Source of the DNA: JACKNG01 sp050184115
Lineage (GTDB): Bacteria; Pseudomonadota; Gammaproteobacteria; Ga0077536
DNA length: 64,000 bases
Reading direction: 5' to 3'
NCBI GenBank assembly: GCA_050184115.1
Contig: JBFXAQ010000001.1
Span: 434,001-498,000, forward strand
The notes beneath the pieces are model-generated. The model was not told the origin of the DNA, ran no database searches, and worked only from the letters and a program-made list of their open reading frames with translations. This document shows, piece after piece, positions 25,714 through 35,062 of the stretch. The position numbers and the translations under genes were made by a program. Position 1 is the first letter of the stretch, and every line of letters begins with the position of its first letter.

Positions 25714-25808
25714 TCGTCCAGCCTTTACCCGGACGAATTCAGGCTGTTTAGGTACTTTCGACAACCCGACACCGTTAACGCGACGACCAGAGCAGGAGAT
25801 TACCGCGC

Positions 25809-26999
<1,191 letters not shown>

Positions 27000-27051
27000 A
27001 TGAAACCGCGGCAGCACGCGGCCTGGATGCAGCGTGCGGCGGTCAGAGTCT

Positions 27052-27127
27052 AGGCCAGTAGCTCAATTGGCAGAGCGGCGGTCTCCAAAACCGCAGGTTG
27101 GGGGTTCGATTCCCTCCTGGCCTGCCA
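27052..27127 (+). tRNA. tRNA-Trp (CCA)
   Basis: 76 bases with encoded CCA. Acceptor AGGCCAG pairs with CTGGCCT; discriminator G; loop CTCCAAA carries anticodon CCA. Located between tuf and secE, the usual place of trpT in many Gammaproteobacteria. Confidence 0.97.
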
Positions 27128-27265
27128 CGTACAACATGGCAAGCACGACTGGAGAGCAGACCGAGGATTTGAGGCAGGCGGTCAAAGCTGACGCGTGTAC
27201 GGGGCTGCAGGGCCCCGCTACGCGACGCACGGCGCAGCCGGATGCGGTCCCTCGACAGTAAATTC

Positions 27266-27646
27266 ATGAGCACGAAAGCAGCAGTCGAGCACGGCTCGTC
27301 CTGGGATACGGCCAAACTCGCCGTGGCAGTAGCCGTACTCGTCGGTAGCCTGGTCGCTTTCTACTACTTTGCGGATGCCTCGAAGCTCCTGCGAGTAGTA
27401 GGCATGATCGCCGCGGTCGGTGTTGCGATCGGCATTTCGCTGCAGACGGAGAAAGGGCGGCACATTTCCGCGTTCCTGCGCGATGCTCAAGTCGAGGTGC
27501 GCAAGGTCGTTTGGCCATCGCGCCAGGAGACTACCCAGGTCACCTTGGTCGTGATCGGTGTCGTCATTATTTTCGCTTTCCTCCTGTGGGGCCTCGACTG
27601 GGTGCTCGGTGCCCTGATCCAGGCGCTGATCGGACGTGGAGCCTGA
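27266..27646 (+). CDS. secE: Preprotein translocase subunit SecE
   Basis: Small clamp subunit of the SecYEG channel, 126 residues as in E. coli (127). Three membrane helices at about 20-37, 44-60 and 92-122, with the conserved amphipathic RDAQVEVRKVVWPSRQE before the last. ATG 27266 is chosen over the start at 27242 because it matches the family length. Followed by nusG 3 bases later. Confidence 0.95.
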   Translation: MSTKAAVEHGSSWDTAKLAVAVAVLVGSLVAFYYFADASKLLRVVGMIAAVGVAIGISLQTEKGRHISAFLRDAQVEVRKVVWPSRQETTQVTLVVIGVVIIFAFLLWGLDWVLGALIQALIGRGA

Positions 27647-27649
27647 TCC

Positions 27650-28183
27650 GTGGCAATGAACTGGTATGTAGTGCACGCCTATTCCGGGTTTGAAAACCAG
27701 GTCAAGCGCTCCCTTGAGGACCGCATCAAGCGGCACGCGATGGAGGACAAGTTCGGCCAGATCCTGGTTCCGACCGAGGAGGTCGTGGAAATGAAGGACG
27801 GTCAGAAGCGCAAGAGCGACCGCAAGTTCTTCCCCGGTTACGTCCTGGTCGAGATGGAGATGGACAACGACTCCTGGCATCTCGTCAAGGATTGCCCCAA
27901 GGTGATGGGTTTCATTGGCGGCACCAGCGACCGCCCGGCGCCGATCTCGAAGCGCGAGGCACAGGCTATCCTCGATCGCATCCAGGAAGGGGCAGAAAAG
28001 CCGCGTCCCAAGGTCCTGTTCGAAGTCGGCGAGGTCGTCCGCGTCGTCGACGGCCCCTTCACCGATTTCAACGGCGTGGTCGAAGAGGTCAACTACGAGA
28101 AGAGTCGCCTGCGTGTGGCGGTCTCTATCTTTGGCCGCTCGACCCCGGTCGAACTCGAGTTCGGCCAGGTCAGCAAGGATTGA
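27650..28183 (+). CDS. nusG: Transcription termination/antitermination factor NusG
   Basis: 177 residues: an NGN domain (WYVVHAYSGFENQVKRSL, then FFPGYVLVEME and GFIGG), a linker and a C-terminal KOW domain (FEVGEVVRVVDGPFTDFNG). The NGN binds RNA polymerase beta' clamp helices; the KOW contacts Rho or S10. GTG 27650 yields a MAMNWYVV start like the Pseudomonas MAKRWYVV; ATG 27656 is possible. Confidence 0.96.
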   Translation: MAMNWYVVHAYSGFENQVKRSLEDRIKRHAMEDKFGQILVPTEEVVEMKDGQKRKSDRKFFPGYVLVEMEMDNDSWHLVKDCPKVMGFIGGTSDRPAPISKREAQAILDRIQEGAEKPRPKVLFEVGEVVRVVDGPFTDFNGVVEEVNYEKSRLRVAVSIFGRSTPVELEFGQVSKD

Positions 28184-28281
28184 ATCCGGACCGCTGTGCG
28201 ACGGCCTCGCGGCCGCGTCGTGCAGTGGCATCTTGAAACTGCGGGGAGCCTCACGGCGCTTGTACCCGAGGAGATAGCAAC

Positions 28282-28713
28282 GTGGCCAAGAAGATTGATT
28301 CCTATATCAGGCTCCAGGTGCCCGCCACCGCAGCCAATCCGAGTCCCCCGGTCGGTCCGGCACTCGGCCAGCGCGGCGTGAACATCATGGAGTTCTGCAA
28401 GGCGTTCAACGCCCGGACCCAGGGCATGGAGCCCGGTCTGCCCATTCCCGTCGTCATCACGGTGTTCAGCGACAAGAGCTTCACCTTCGTGACGAAGACC
28501 CCGCCGGCGTCGGTCCTGTTGCGCAAGGCTGCTGGCGTGCCCAAGGGCAGCAGCACGCCGAACTCCAACAAGGTCGGCAAGGTGAACCGCGACCAGATCG
28601 AGGAGATCGCGCGGACCAAGCAGCCTGACCTGACTGCCGCCGATCTCGAAGCCGCCGTGCGCACCATCGCCGGCACCGCCCGCAGCATGGGTCTTGAAGT
28701 GGAGGGAGTGTGA
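28282..28713 (+). CDS. rplK: 50S ribosomal protein L11
   Basis: 143 residues, GTG start with GAGGAG ribosome site. The N-terminal Pro-rich segment (ATAANPSPPVGPALGQRGVN) is the thiostrepton/IF-binding linker region, and the C-terminal domain binds the 23S GTPase-associated RNA. The 98-base leader contains a hairpin (CGACG at 28199 with CGTCG at 28216, plus inner GCC/GGC), a possible L1 autoregulatory site. Confidence 0.97.
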   Translation: MAKKIDSYIRLQVPATAANPSPPVGPALGQRGVNIMEFCKAFNARTQGMEPGLPIPVVITVFSDKSFTFVTKTPPASVLLRKAAGVPKGSSTPNSNKVGKVNRDQIEEIARTKQPDLTAADLEAAVRTIAGTARSMGLEVEGV

Positions 28714-28714
28714 C

Positions 28715-29416
28715 ATGGCGAAGGTAGGCAAGCGTCTGCGGGCCATCCGCGAGAAGATCGGGGACACCAACGTTCCACGTCCAGTCGTCGAGGTCATCGC
28801 GTTGCTGAAGGAAACAGCGTCGGCGAAGTTCGACGAGTCGGTCGATGCGGCGGTTAATCTCGGCGTCGATCCACGCAAATCGGACCAGGTCGTGCGTGGT
28901 TCGACGGTGCTGCCGCATGGTACCGGTAAGAGCGTGCGGGTCGCGCTGTTCGCCGATGGTGCCGACGCCGACGCCGGCCGCGAAGCCGGCGCGGACATCG
29001 TCGGCATGGACGATCTCGCCGGTGACATCAAGGGCGGCAAGCTCGACTTCGACGTTGTCATCGCGACTCCCGCGTCGATGCGCGTGGTCGGCCAGCTCGG
29101 TCAGATTCTCGGTCCTCGCGGCCTGATGCCGAACCCCAAGGTTGGCACGGTCACCACCGATGTCGTGACGGCCGTGCGCAACGCCAAAGCCGGCCAGGTG
29201 CAGTTCCGTACCGACAAGGCCGGCATCATCCATGTCCCGATCGGCAAGGCGTCGTTTGCGCCCGAGGCGCTGCAGGCCAATCTCGAGGCGGTGCTTGCCG
29301 ACCTGCGCAAAGCGAAGCCAAGTGCCGCGAAAGGCGTCTATATGAAAGCGGTATGGCTGTCGACGACCATGGGCCCGGGCCTTGCGGTCGACAAGTCGTC
29401 CCTGGAGTCAGCCTGA
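28715..29416 (+). CDS. rplA: 50S ribosomal protein L1
   Basis: 233 residues from ATG 28715 (E. coli 234); the start 1 base after the rplK stop is preferred over the in-frame 28694. Contains the family segments GTGKSVRVALFA, LGPRGLMPNPKVGTVT and TMGPGLAVD. Builds the L1 stalk and, in E. coli, represses the L11 operon. Confidence 0.97.
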   Translation: MAKVGKRLRAIREKIGDTNVPRPVVEVIALLKETASAKFDESVDAAVNLGVDPRKSDQVVRGSTVLPHGTGKSVRVALFADGADADAGREAGADIVGMDDLAGDIKGGKLDFDVVIATPASMRVVGQLGQILGPRGLMPNPKVGTVTTDVVTAVRNAKAGQVQFRTDKAGIIHVPIGKASFAPEALQANLEAVLADLRKAKPSAAKGVYMKAVWLSTTMGPGLAVDKSSLESA

Positions 29417-29489
29417 TTCCGCCAGACGCGGTGTCAGTCCAACAACTTTGGGTTGCTGGCCACGAGGCCGGTAGCCGTCAAAGACCGCG

Positions 29490-29650
29490 GGTCCGCCGAG
29501 CGGCGGTTAAGCGTCACAGGCCCGCGCAGACGGTGTTCCCCTATGGGTGGCTTGCTACCCGGTTAGGGCGCCGTGAACCCTGGAGCCCCCGCTGGGGGCG
29601 CCCACAAATGGTGCGACCGTACCACCCAGTACTGGTCTAACCGGGAGAAA
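29490..29650 (+). promoter_or_regulatory. Probable L10 leader of the rplJL operon
   Basis: The 241-base gap before rplJ is structured: GGGT/ACCC arms around 29545-29560, and a GCCCCC/GGGGGC hairpin with a GCT loop at 29585-29599, close before the rplJ start. L10(L12)4 binds such leaders to repress translation in E. coli. Identification is by position and folding potential only. Confidence 0.55.
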
Positions 29651-29657
29651 TGACCAA

Positions 29658-30185
29658 ATGAGTCTGACCCTCAAGGAAAAGCAGGCGGTTGTTTCAGAAG
29701 TCAACGAAGTAGCTGCGAATTCGCAGACTGCAGTGGCGGCCGAGTACATTGGTCTGACCGTTGCGCAGATGACCGATCTGCGGGCCAAGGCCCGCGCCAG
29801 TGGTGTCTACCTGCGCGTGGTCAAGAACACGCTCGCTCGCCGCGCCGTCGAGGGAACCAGTTTCGAGTGCCTGCAGGGCTCGCTGACCGGTCCGTTGCTG
29901 CTGGTGTTCTCGGGTGAAGACCCGGGTGCCGGTGCACGCCTGGTCCGCGACTTCTCCAAGGACAACGCGAAGCTCGTGACCAAGGTGGTCGCGTTTGCCG
30001 GTGAGGCGAGACCCGCAGAGGATCTCACCCTGCTTGCGAACATGCCCACGCTCGATGGCGCCCGTGCGCAACTTCTGGGGGTGCTTAAAGCACCGCAAAC
30101 CAAGCTTGTGCGGACCCTCGCGGAGCCGGCCGGACAATTCGTCCGTGTCCTCGCCGCGTACCGCGAAGCACAGCAATCCGCCTGA
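29658..30185 (+). CDS. rplJ: 50S ribosomal protein L10
   Basis: 175 residues; stalk base protein binding 23S rRNA through its N-terminal domain (LTLKEKQAVVSEV, then YIGLTVAQMTDLRAKAR, RVVKNTLARRAV) and L7/L12 dimers through the C-terminal helix. Starts after a structured leader and GGGAGAAA ribosome site; rplL follows after 39 bases. Confidence 0.97.
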   Translation: MSLTLKEKQAVVSEVNEVAANSQTAVAAEYIGLTVAQMTDLRAKARASGVYLRVVKNTLARRAVEGTSFECLQGSLTGPLLLVFSGEDPGAGARLVRDFSKDNAKLVTKVVAFAGEARPAEDLTLLANMPTLDGARAQLLGVLKAPQTKLVRTLAEPAGQFVRVLAAYREAQQSA

Positions 30186-30224
30186 TCGTCAATCAGCGAT
30201 CCGTAGTTTCAGGAGAACATCAAA

Positions 30225-30608
30225 ATGGCAGTTTCTAAGGAAGAACTGGTCGAAGCGCTCAGCAGCCTGACCATTCTCGAAGTCACCGAACTCGTTTCCC
30301 AGCTCGAAGAGAAGTGGGGCGTGTCGGCCGCCGCGGCCGTGGCCACCGTGGCTGTTGCCGGTGGTGCCGATGCCGGCGCCGCCGCCGAGGAAGCCAAGGA
30401 CGAATTCGACGTCGTCATGACCAGCTTCGGTGAGAACAAGGTCAACGTCATCAAGGCCGTGCGCGCGATCACAGGTCTCGGCCTCAAGGAGGCCAAGGAC
30501 ATGGTCGAGGGCGTACCGTCGACGGTCAAGGAAGCGGCGCCGAAGGCTGAGGCCGAAGACATCAAGAAGCAGCTGGAAGAGGCGGGCGCCAAGGTCGAGC
30601 TCAAGTAA
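30225..30608 (+). CDS. rplL: 50S ribosomal protein L7/L12
   Basis: 127 residues: an N-terminal dimerisation domain (ELVEALSSLTILEVTEL), an Ala/Gly-rich hinge (AAAVATVAVAGGADAGAAAEE), and the C-terminal factor-binding domain with KVNVIKAVRAITGLGLKEAK. AGGAG ribosome site. Present in several copies per ribosome via L10. Confidence 0.98.
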   Translation: MAVSKEELVEALSSLTILEVTELVSQLEEKWGVSAAAAVATVAVAGGADAGAAAEEAKDEFDVVMTSFGENKVNVIKAVRAITGLGLKEAKDMVEGVPSTVKEAAPKAEAEDIKKQLEEAGAKVELK

Positions 30609-30652
30609 GCGGGCCATTGCGCAGCTCACGACAATTCGGCGCTTCCCAGCCG

Positions 30653-30686
30653 GCCGGTACCTCCCTCAGGGAGGTACCGGCATTTT
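30653..30686 (+). terminator. Hairpin with short T-run between rplL and rpoB (attenuator)
   Basis: A 13-bp perfect stem (GCCGGTACCTCCC at 30653-30665 with GGGAGGTACCGGC at 30669-30681) and a 3-base loop, followed by ATTTTG. It lies 44 bases after rplL. E. coli has a partial terminator and an RNase III site in the same gap, lowering rpoBC relative to r-proteins; this hairpin likely serves the same purpose. Confidence 0.75.
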
Positions 30687-30774
30687 GCCGTGGGCGATTC
30701 CAGCCGGGGATCATGCCAGGGAACCCTGACGCCCCCGACGCCCTCGAAATCGGTTCAACAGGATGGTGATCACC

Positions 30775-33700
30775 ATGGCCTACACGTATACCGAGAAGAA
30801 ACGCATTCGCAAGGACTTCAGCAAGACGCCGCCGATCCTGAGCGTGCCGTATTTGCTCGAGACGCAGATCGAGTCCTACAAGCGATTCCTGCAGGAGGAC
30901 CGCGACCCGAACGGCCGCGCTGATTACGGCCTCCACGCTGCGTTCAAATCGGTATTCCCGATCGAAAGTTACTCGGGAAACGCCGTCCTCGAATACGTCA
31001 CCTACCGGCTCGGTACGCCGGTGTTCGACGTCAAGGAATGTCAGGTCCGTGGCCTGACCTATGCCGCCTCGTTGCGCGTCACCGTGCGCCTGGTCATCTA
31101 CGACAAGGAATCGGGTGCGGAGAAGGCCATCAAGGACGTGCGTGAGCAAGAGGTCTACATGGGGGAACTGCCCTTGATGACCACCAACGGCACGTTCGTC
31201 ATCAACGGCACCGAGCGCGTCATCGTCTCCCAGCTGCACCGCTCGCCGGGCGTGTTCTTCGACCACGACCGCGGCAAGACCCATTCCTCGGGAAAACTGC
31301 TCTACTCGGCCCGCGTGATTCCCTACCGCGGGTCGTGGCTCGATTTCGAATTCGATCCTAAGGACCACGTATACGTGCGCATAGATCGCCGGCGCAAGCT
31401 GCCGGCTACTGTTTTGCTCCGTGCGCTCGGTTACTCGACCGAACAGATGCTCGAAATGTTTTTCGAGCGTGACACCTTCTACCTCGATGGTGACCAGGTC
31501 CGCGTGCACCTGGTGCCGGAACGCCTGCGAGGCGAAACGCTGGAATTCGACCTCGTCGATGCCGATGGGAACGTGCTGGTGGAAGCGGAACGCCGCATCA
31601 CCGCGCGCCACACGCGCGAGATCCAGCAGCGCGGCATCACGGAGATTTCCGTGCCGCGCAGCTTCCTGGTCGGCAAGACGCTGGCGCGCGACGTCGTCAA
31701 CACGGCCAGTGGAGAAGTGCTCGCCAGCGCCAACGAGGAGATCAGCGATGAGCTCCTGGCCAAGCTGGCCAAGGAGGGGGTGAGCGAACTCGAAACGATC
31801 TTCGCCAACGATCTCGATCACGGCGCCTACCTGTCCGAGACCCTGCGTATCGATCCGACCACCACCCCACTCGAGGCCCAGGTCGAAATCTACCGCATGA
31901 TGCGCCCCGGCGAGCCACCCACCAAGGAAGCGGCAGAAAACCTTTTCCGCAATCTCTTCTTCACCGAGGACCGCTACGACCTCTCCTCGGTCGGCCGCAT
32001 GAAGTTCAACCGTCGCGTCGGTCGCGACACATCCGGTGGCCCCGGTGTACTGGTCGACGCGTTCGCTGTCGAGCAGGAGATGATACGTCGGTTCAAGCTC
32101 GACAAGGATGGCGACCTCATGACCGTCCCCGGCGAACTGGCTTCGTTGCCGGGTCTCGCCGAACGTATGAGCGATGGTAAGGTCAAGTGGGCGGAGTTCA
32201 AGGAACTGCTGCAGGCCTGGGGATCGGACATCATCGACGTCCTGCGGGTTCTCATCGACATCCGCAACGGCAATGGCACGGTCGACGATATCGACCACCT
32301 CGGCAATCGCCGCGTCCGCAGCGTCGGCGAGATGGCCGAAAACCAGTTCCGCGTCGGTCTTGTGCGCGTCGAGCGTGCGGTCAAGGAGCGTCTCAGCCTG
32401 GCCGAATCGGAAGGCTACATGCCGCAGGAATTGATCAACGCGAAGCCCGTCTCGGCAGTCATCAAGGAATTCTTCGGCTCGAGCCAGCTGTCGCAATTCA
32501 TGGATCAAAACAACCCCCTGTCGGAGGTGACGCACAAGCGTCGCGTCTCCGCGCTCGGGCCGGGTGGCCTGACACGTGAGCGCGCAGGTTTCGAAGTTCG
32601 CGACGTGCATCCTACGCACTACGGCCGCGTATGCCCGATCGAGACGCCGGAAGGGCCGAACATCGGCCTCATCAACTCGCTCGCGGTCTACGCCCGCACC
32701 AATGAGTACGGCTTCCTCGAAACTCCGTACCGCAAGGTCGAGAGCGGTCAGGTCACGGACGTGATCGAGTATCTTTCGGCGATCGAGGAAGGCCAGTACG
32801 TCATCGCGCAGGCCAATGCCGCGCTCGACGAACAGGGTCGCCTCAAGGACGACCTCGTGTCTGCCCGCTACCAGAACGAGTTCATGCTCTCATCGCCCGA
32901 ACGGATCCAGTACATGGACGTGTCGCCACGTCAGATCGTGTCGGTCGCCGCCGCGCTCATCCCATTCCTCGAGCACAACGACGCCAACCGCGCACTGATG
33001 GGTTCGAACATGCAACGCCAGGCCGTGCCTACCCTGCGTGCGCAGAAGCCGTTGGTCGGCACTGGTATCGAGCGCACCGTCGCGCAAGATTCCGGCGTGA
33101 CCGTCTGCGCGTTGCGTGGTGGTGAGGTCTACGCGGTCGATGCGGCGCGCATCGTTGTGCGCGTCAACGACGAGGAGACCAAGGCCGGTGAGCCGGGCGT
33201 CGACATCTACAACCTGACCAAGTACACCCGTTCCAACCAGAACACCTGCATCAATCAGAAGCCGCTGGTCAAGGTTGGCGATCGCATCGCGCGTGGTGAC
33301 GTGCTCGCCGACGGGCCGTCGACCGACCTCGGCGAGCTGGCGCTGGGCCAGAACATGCTGGTCGCGTTCATGCCCTGGAACGGCTACAACTTCGAGGATT
33401 CCATTCTCATCTCGGAGCGCGTGGTTCAGGAGGACCGCTTCACCAGCATCCACATCGAGGAGCTGACCTGCGTTGCCCGCGACACCAAGCTCGGCCCAGA
33501 GGAGATCTCGGCTGACATCCCCAACGTCAGCGAGAGCGCACTGTCCAAGCTCGACGAATCGGGCATCGTGTACATCGGTGCTGAGGTACACCCGGGCGAC
33601 ATCCTCGTCGGCAAGGTGACGCCCAAGGGCGAAACCCAGCTGACGCCCGAGGAAAAGCTGCTCCGCGCGATTTTCGGCGAGAAGGCTTCGGACGTGAAGG

Positions 33701-35016
33701 ACACGTCGCTGCGCGTGCCGTCCGGCATGAGCGGCACCGTCATTGACGTGCAGGTGTTCACCCGCGACGGCATCGAGAAGGATGCACGCGCCCGCGAAAT
33801 CGAGAACTCCGAGATTGCACGGGTCAAGAAGGATCTCGACGACCAGTTGCACATCCTGGAGGAGGACATCTTCCAGCGCGTCGAGCGCATGTTGGTCGGT
33901 AAGAGCGCCGAGAAAGGTCCAGGCCAGCTCAAGGGTGGAGCCAAGATCACCAAGCAGATGCTGTCCGAAGTCGACCGCGGGAAGTGGTTCGATGTTCGTG
34001 TCAAGGACGATGGGGTCAATGCTCAGCTCGACGCCCTGGCACAGCAGATCGAGAACCATCGCGAGGATTTCCGCCGCCAATTCGACGAGAAGAAGGCCAA
34101 GCTCACCTCGGGCGACGATCTGGCACCCGGTGTGCTCAAGATGGCCAAGGTGTACCTCGCCGTGAAGCGTCGTATGCAGCCCGGCGACAAGATGGCTGGG
34201 CGCCACGGCAACAAGGGCGTGGTGTCGATGATCGTACCCGTCGAGGACATGCCGTACATGGAAGACGGTCGTCCGGTCGACATCGTTCTCAACCCTCTCG
34301 GCGTGCCGTCGCGCATGAACGTGGGACAGGTGCTCGAGACCCATCTCGGATGGGCTGCGGCCGGCGTCGGACGTCGCATCGGCGAGATGCTCGACCAGGC
34401 AGCGAGCTGCGACAAGCTGCGGGATTTCCTCGGCAAGGTGTACAACACCAGTGGCCAGTCCGAGAACCTCGATTCGCTCAACGATGACGAGATTGTCGCC
34501 CTGGGCCACAACCTCAAAGATGGCGTACCAATGGCCACCCCGGTGTTCGATGGTGCCAAGGAAGAAGAGATCAAGGGCCTGCTCGAACTGGCTGGACTGC
34601 CGGTGTCCGGGCAGACGACCTTGTTCGATGGTCGTACCGGCGCGGCCTTCGACCGCCCGGTGACCGTCGGTTACATGTACATGCTCAAACTCAACCACCT
34701 CGTCGATGACAAGATGCACGCGCGTTCGACCGGCCCCTACAGCCTGGTCACCCAGCAGCCGCTGGGTGGTAAGGCGCAGTTCGGCGGCCAACGTTTCGGC
34801 GAGATGGAAGTCTGGGCGCTGGAGGCGTACGGTGCGGCTTACACCTTGCAGGAAATGCTCACGGTCAAGTCGGACGACGTCAACGGCCGCACCAAGATGT
34901 ACAAGAACATCGTCGATGGCGACCACAAGATGGAGGCTGGAATGCCGGAATCCTTCAACGTGCTGTTGAAGGAAATGCGCTCGCTCGGTATCGATATCGA
35001 GCTCGAACGCGAATGA
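30775..35016 (+). CDS. rpoB: RNA polymerase beta subunit
   Basis: 1413 residues from ATG 30775, aligned with the E. coli start (AYTYTEKKRIRKDF); the in-frame GTG at 30763 is less likely. The rifampicin region SSQLSQFMDQNNPLSEVTHK and RRVSALGPGGLTRERAG are wild type in form. Downstream are the active-centre segments GRVCPIETPEGPNIGL, KMAGRHGNKGVVS and GGKAQFGGQRFGEMEVWALE. Somewhat longer than E. coli RpoB (1342). Confidence 0.98.
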   Translation: MAYTYTEKKRIRKDFSKTPPILSVPYLLETQIESYKRFLQEDRDPNGRADYGLHAAFKSVFPIESYSGNAVLEYVTYRLGTPVFDVKECQVRGLTYAASLRVTVRLVIYDKESGAEKAIKDVREQEVYMGELPLMTTNGTFVINGTERVIVSQLHRSPGVFFDHDRGKTHSSGKLLYSARVIPYRGSWLDFEFDPKDHVYVRIDRRRKLPATVLLRALGYSTEQMLEMFFERDTFYLDGDQVRVHLVPERLRGETLEFDLVDADGNVLVEAERRITARHTREIQQRGITEISVPRSFLVGKTLARDVVNTASGEVLASANEEISDELLAKLAKEGVSELETIFANDLDHGAYLSETLRIDPTTTPLEAQVEIYRMMRPGEPPTKEAAENLFRNLFFTEDRYDLSSVGRMKFNRRVGRDTSGGPGVLVDAFAVEQEMIRRFKLDKDGDLMTVPGELASLPGLAERMSDGKVKWAEFKELLQAWGSDIIDVLRVLIDIRNGNGTVDDIDHLGNRRVRSVGEMAENQFRVGLVRVERAVKERLSLAESEGYMPQELINAKPVSAVIKEFFGSSQLSQFMDQNNPLSEVTHKRRVSALGPGGLTRERAGFEVRDVHPTHYGRVCPIETPEGPNIGLINSLAVYARTNEYGFLETPYRKVESGQVTDVIEYLSAIEEGQYVIAQANAALDEQGRLKDDLVSARYQNEFMLSSPERIQYMDVSPRQIVSVAAALIPFLEHNDANRALMGSNMQRQAVPTLRAQKPLVGTGIERTVAQDSGVTVCALRGGEVYAVDAARIVVRVNDEETKAGEPGVDIYNLTKYTRSNQNTCINQKPLVKVGDRIARGDVLADGPSTDLGELALGQNMLVAFMPWNGYNFEDSILISERVVQEDRFTSIHIEELTCVARDTKLGPEEISADIPNVSESALSKLDESGIVYIGAEVHPGDILVGKVTPKGETQLTPEEKLLRAIFGEKASDVKDTSLRVPSGMSGTVIDVQVFTRDGIEKDARAREIENSEIARVKKDLDDQLHILEEDIFQRVERMLVGKSAEKGPGQLKGGAKITKQMLSEVDRGKWFDVRVKDDGVNAQLDALAQQIENHREDFRRQFDEKKAKLTSGDDLAPGVLKMAKVYLAVKRRMQPGDKMAGRHGNKGVVSMIVPVEDMPYMEDGRPVDIVLNPLGVPSRMNVGQVLETHLGWAAAGVGRRIGEMLDQAASCDKLRDFLGKVYNTSGQSENLDSLNDDEIVALGHNLKDGVPMATPVFDGAKEEEIKGLLELAGLPVSGQTTLFDGRTGAAFDRPVTVGYMYMLKLNHLVDDKMHARSTGPYSLVTQQPLGGKAQFGGQRFGEMEVWALEAYGAAYTLQEMLTVKSDDVNGRTKMYKNIVDGDHKMEAGMPESFNVLLKEMRSLGIDIELERE

Positions 35017-35062
35017 CCAGCACCCGTACACACGGCGCGGCGGCGCGCCAAGGAGTCATACA

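Noticed and set aside
30601..32619. 672-residue antisense frame over rpoB (and 713 residues at 32890-35031)
   Set aside because: High-GC shadow frames; low-complexity composition, no ribosome site, and a fully conserved rpoB on the sense strand.
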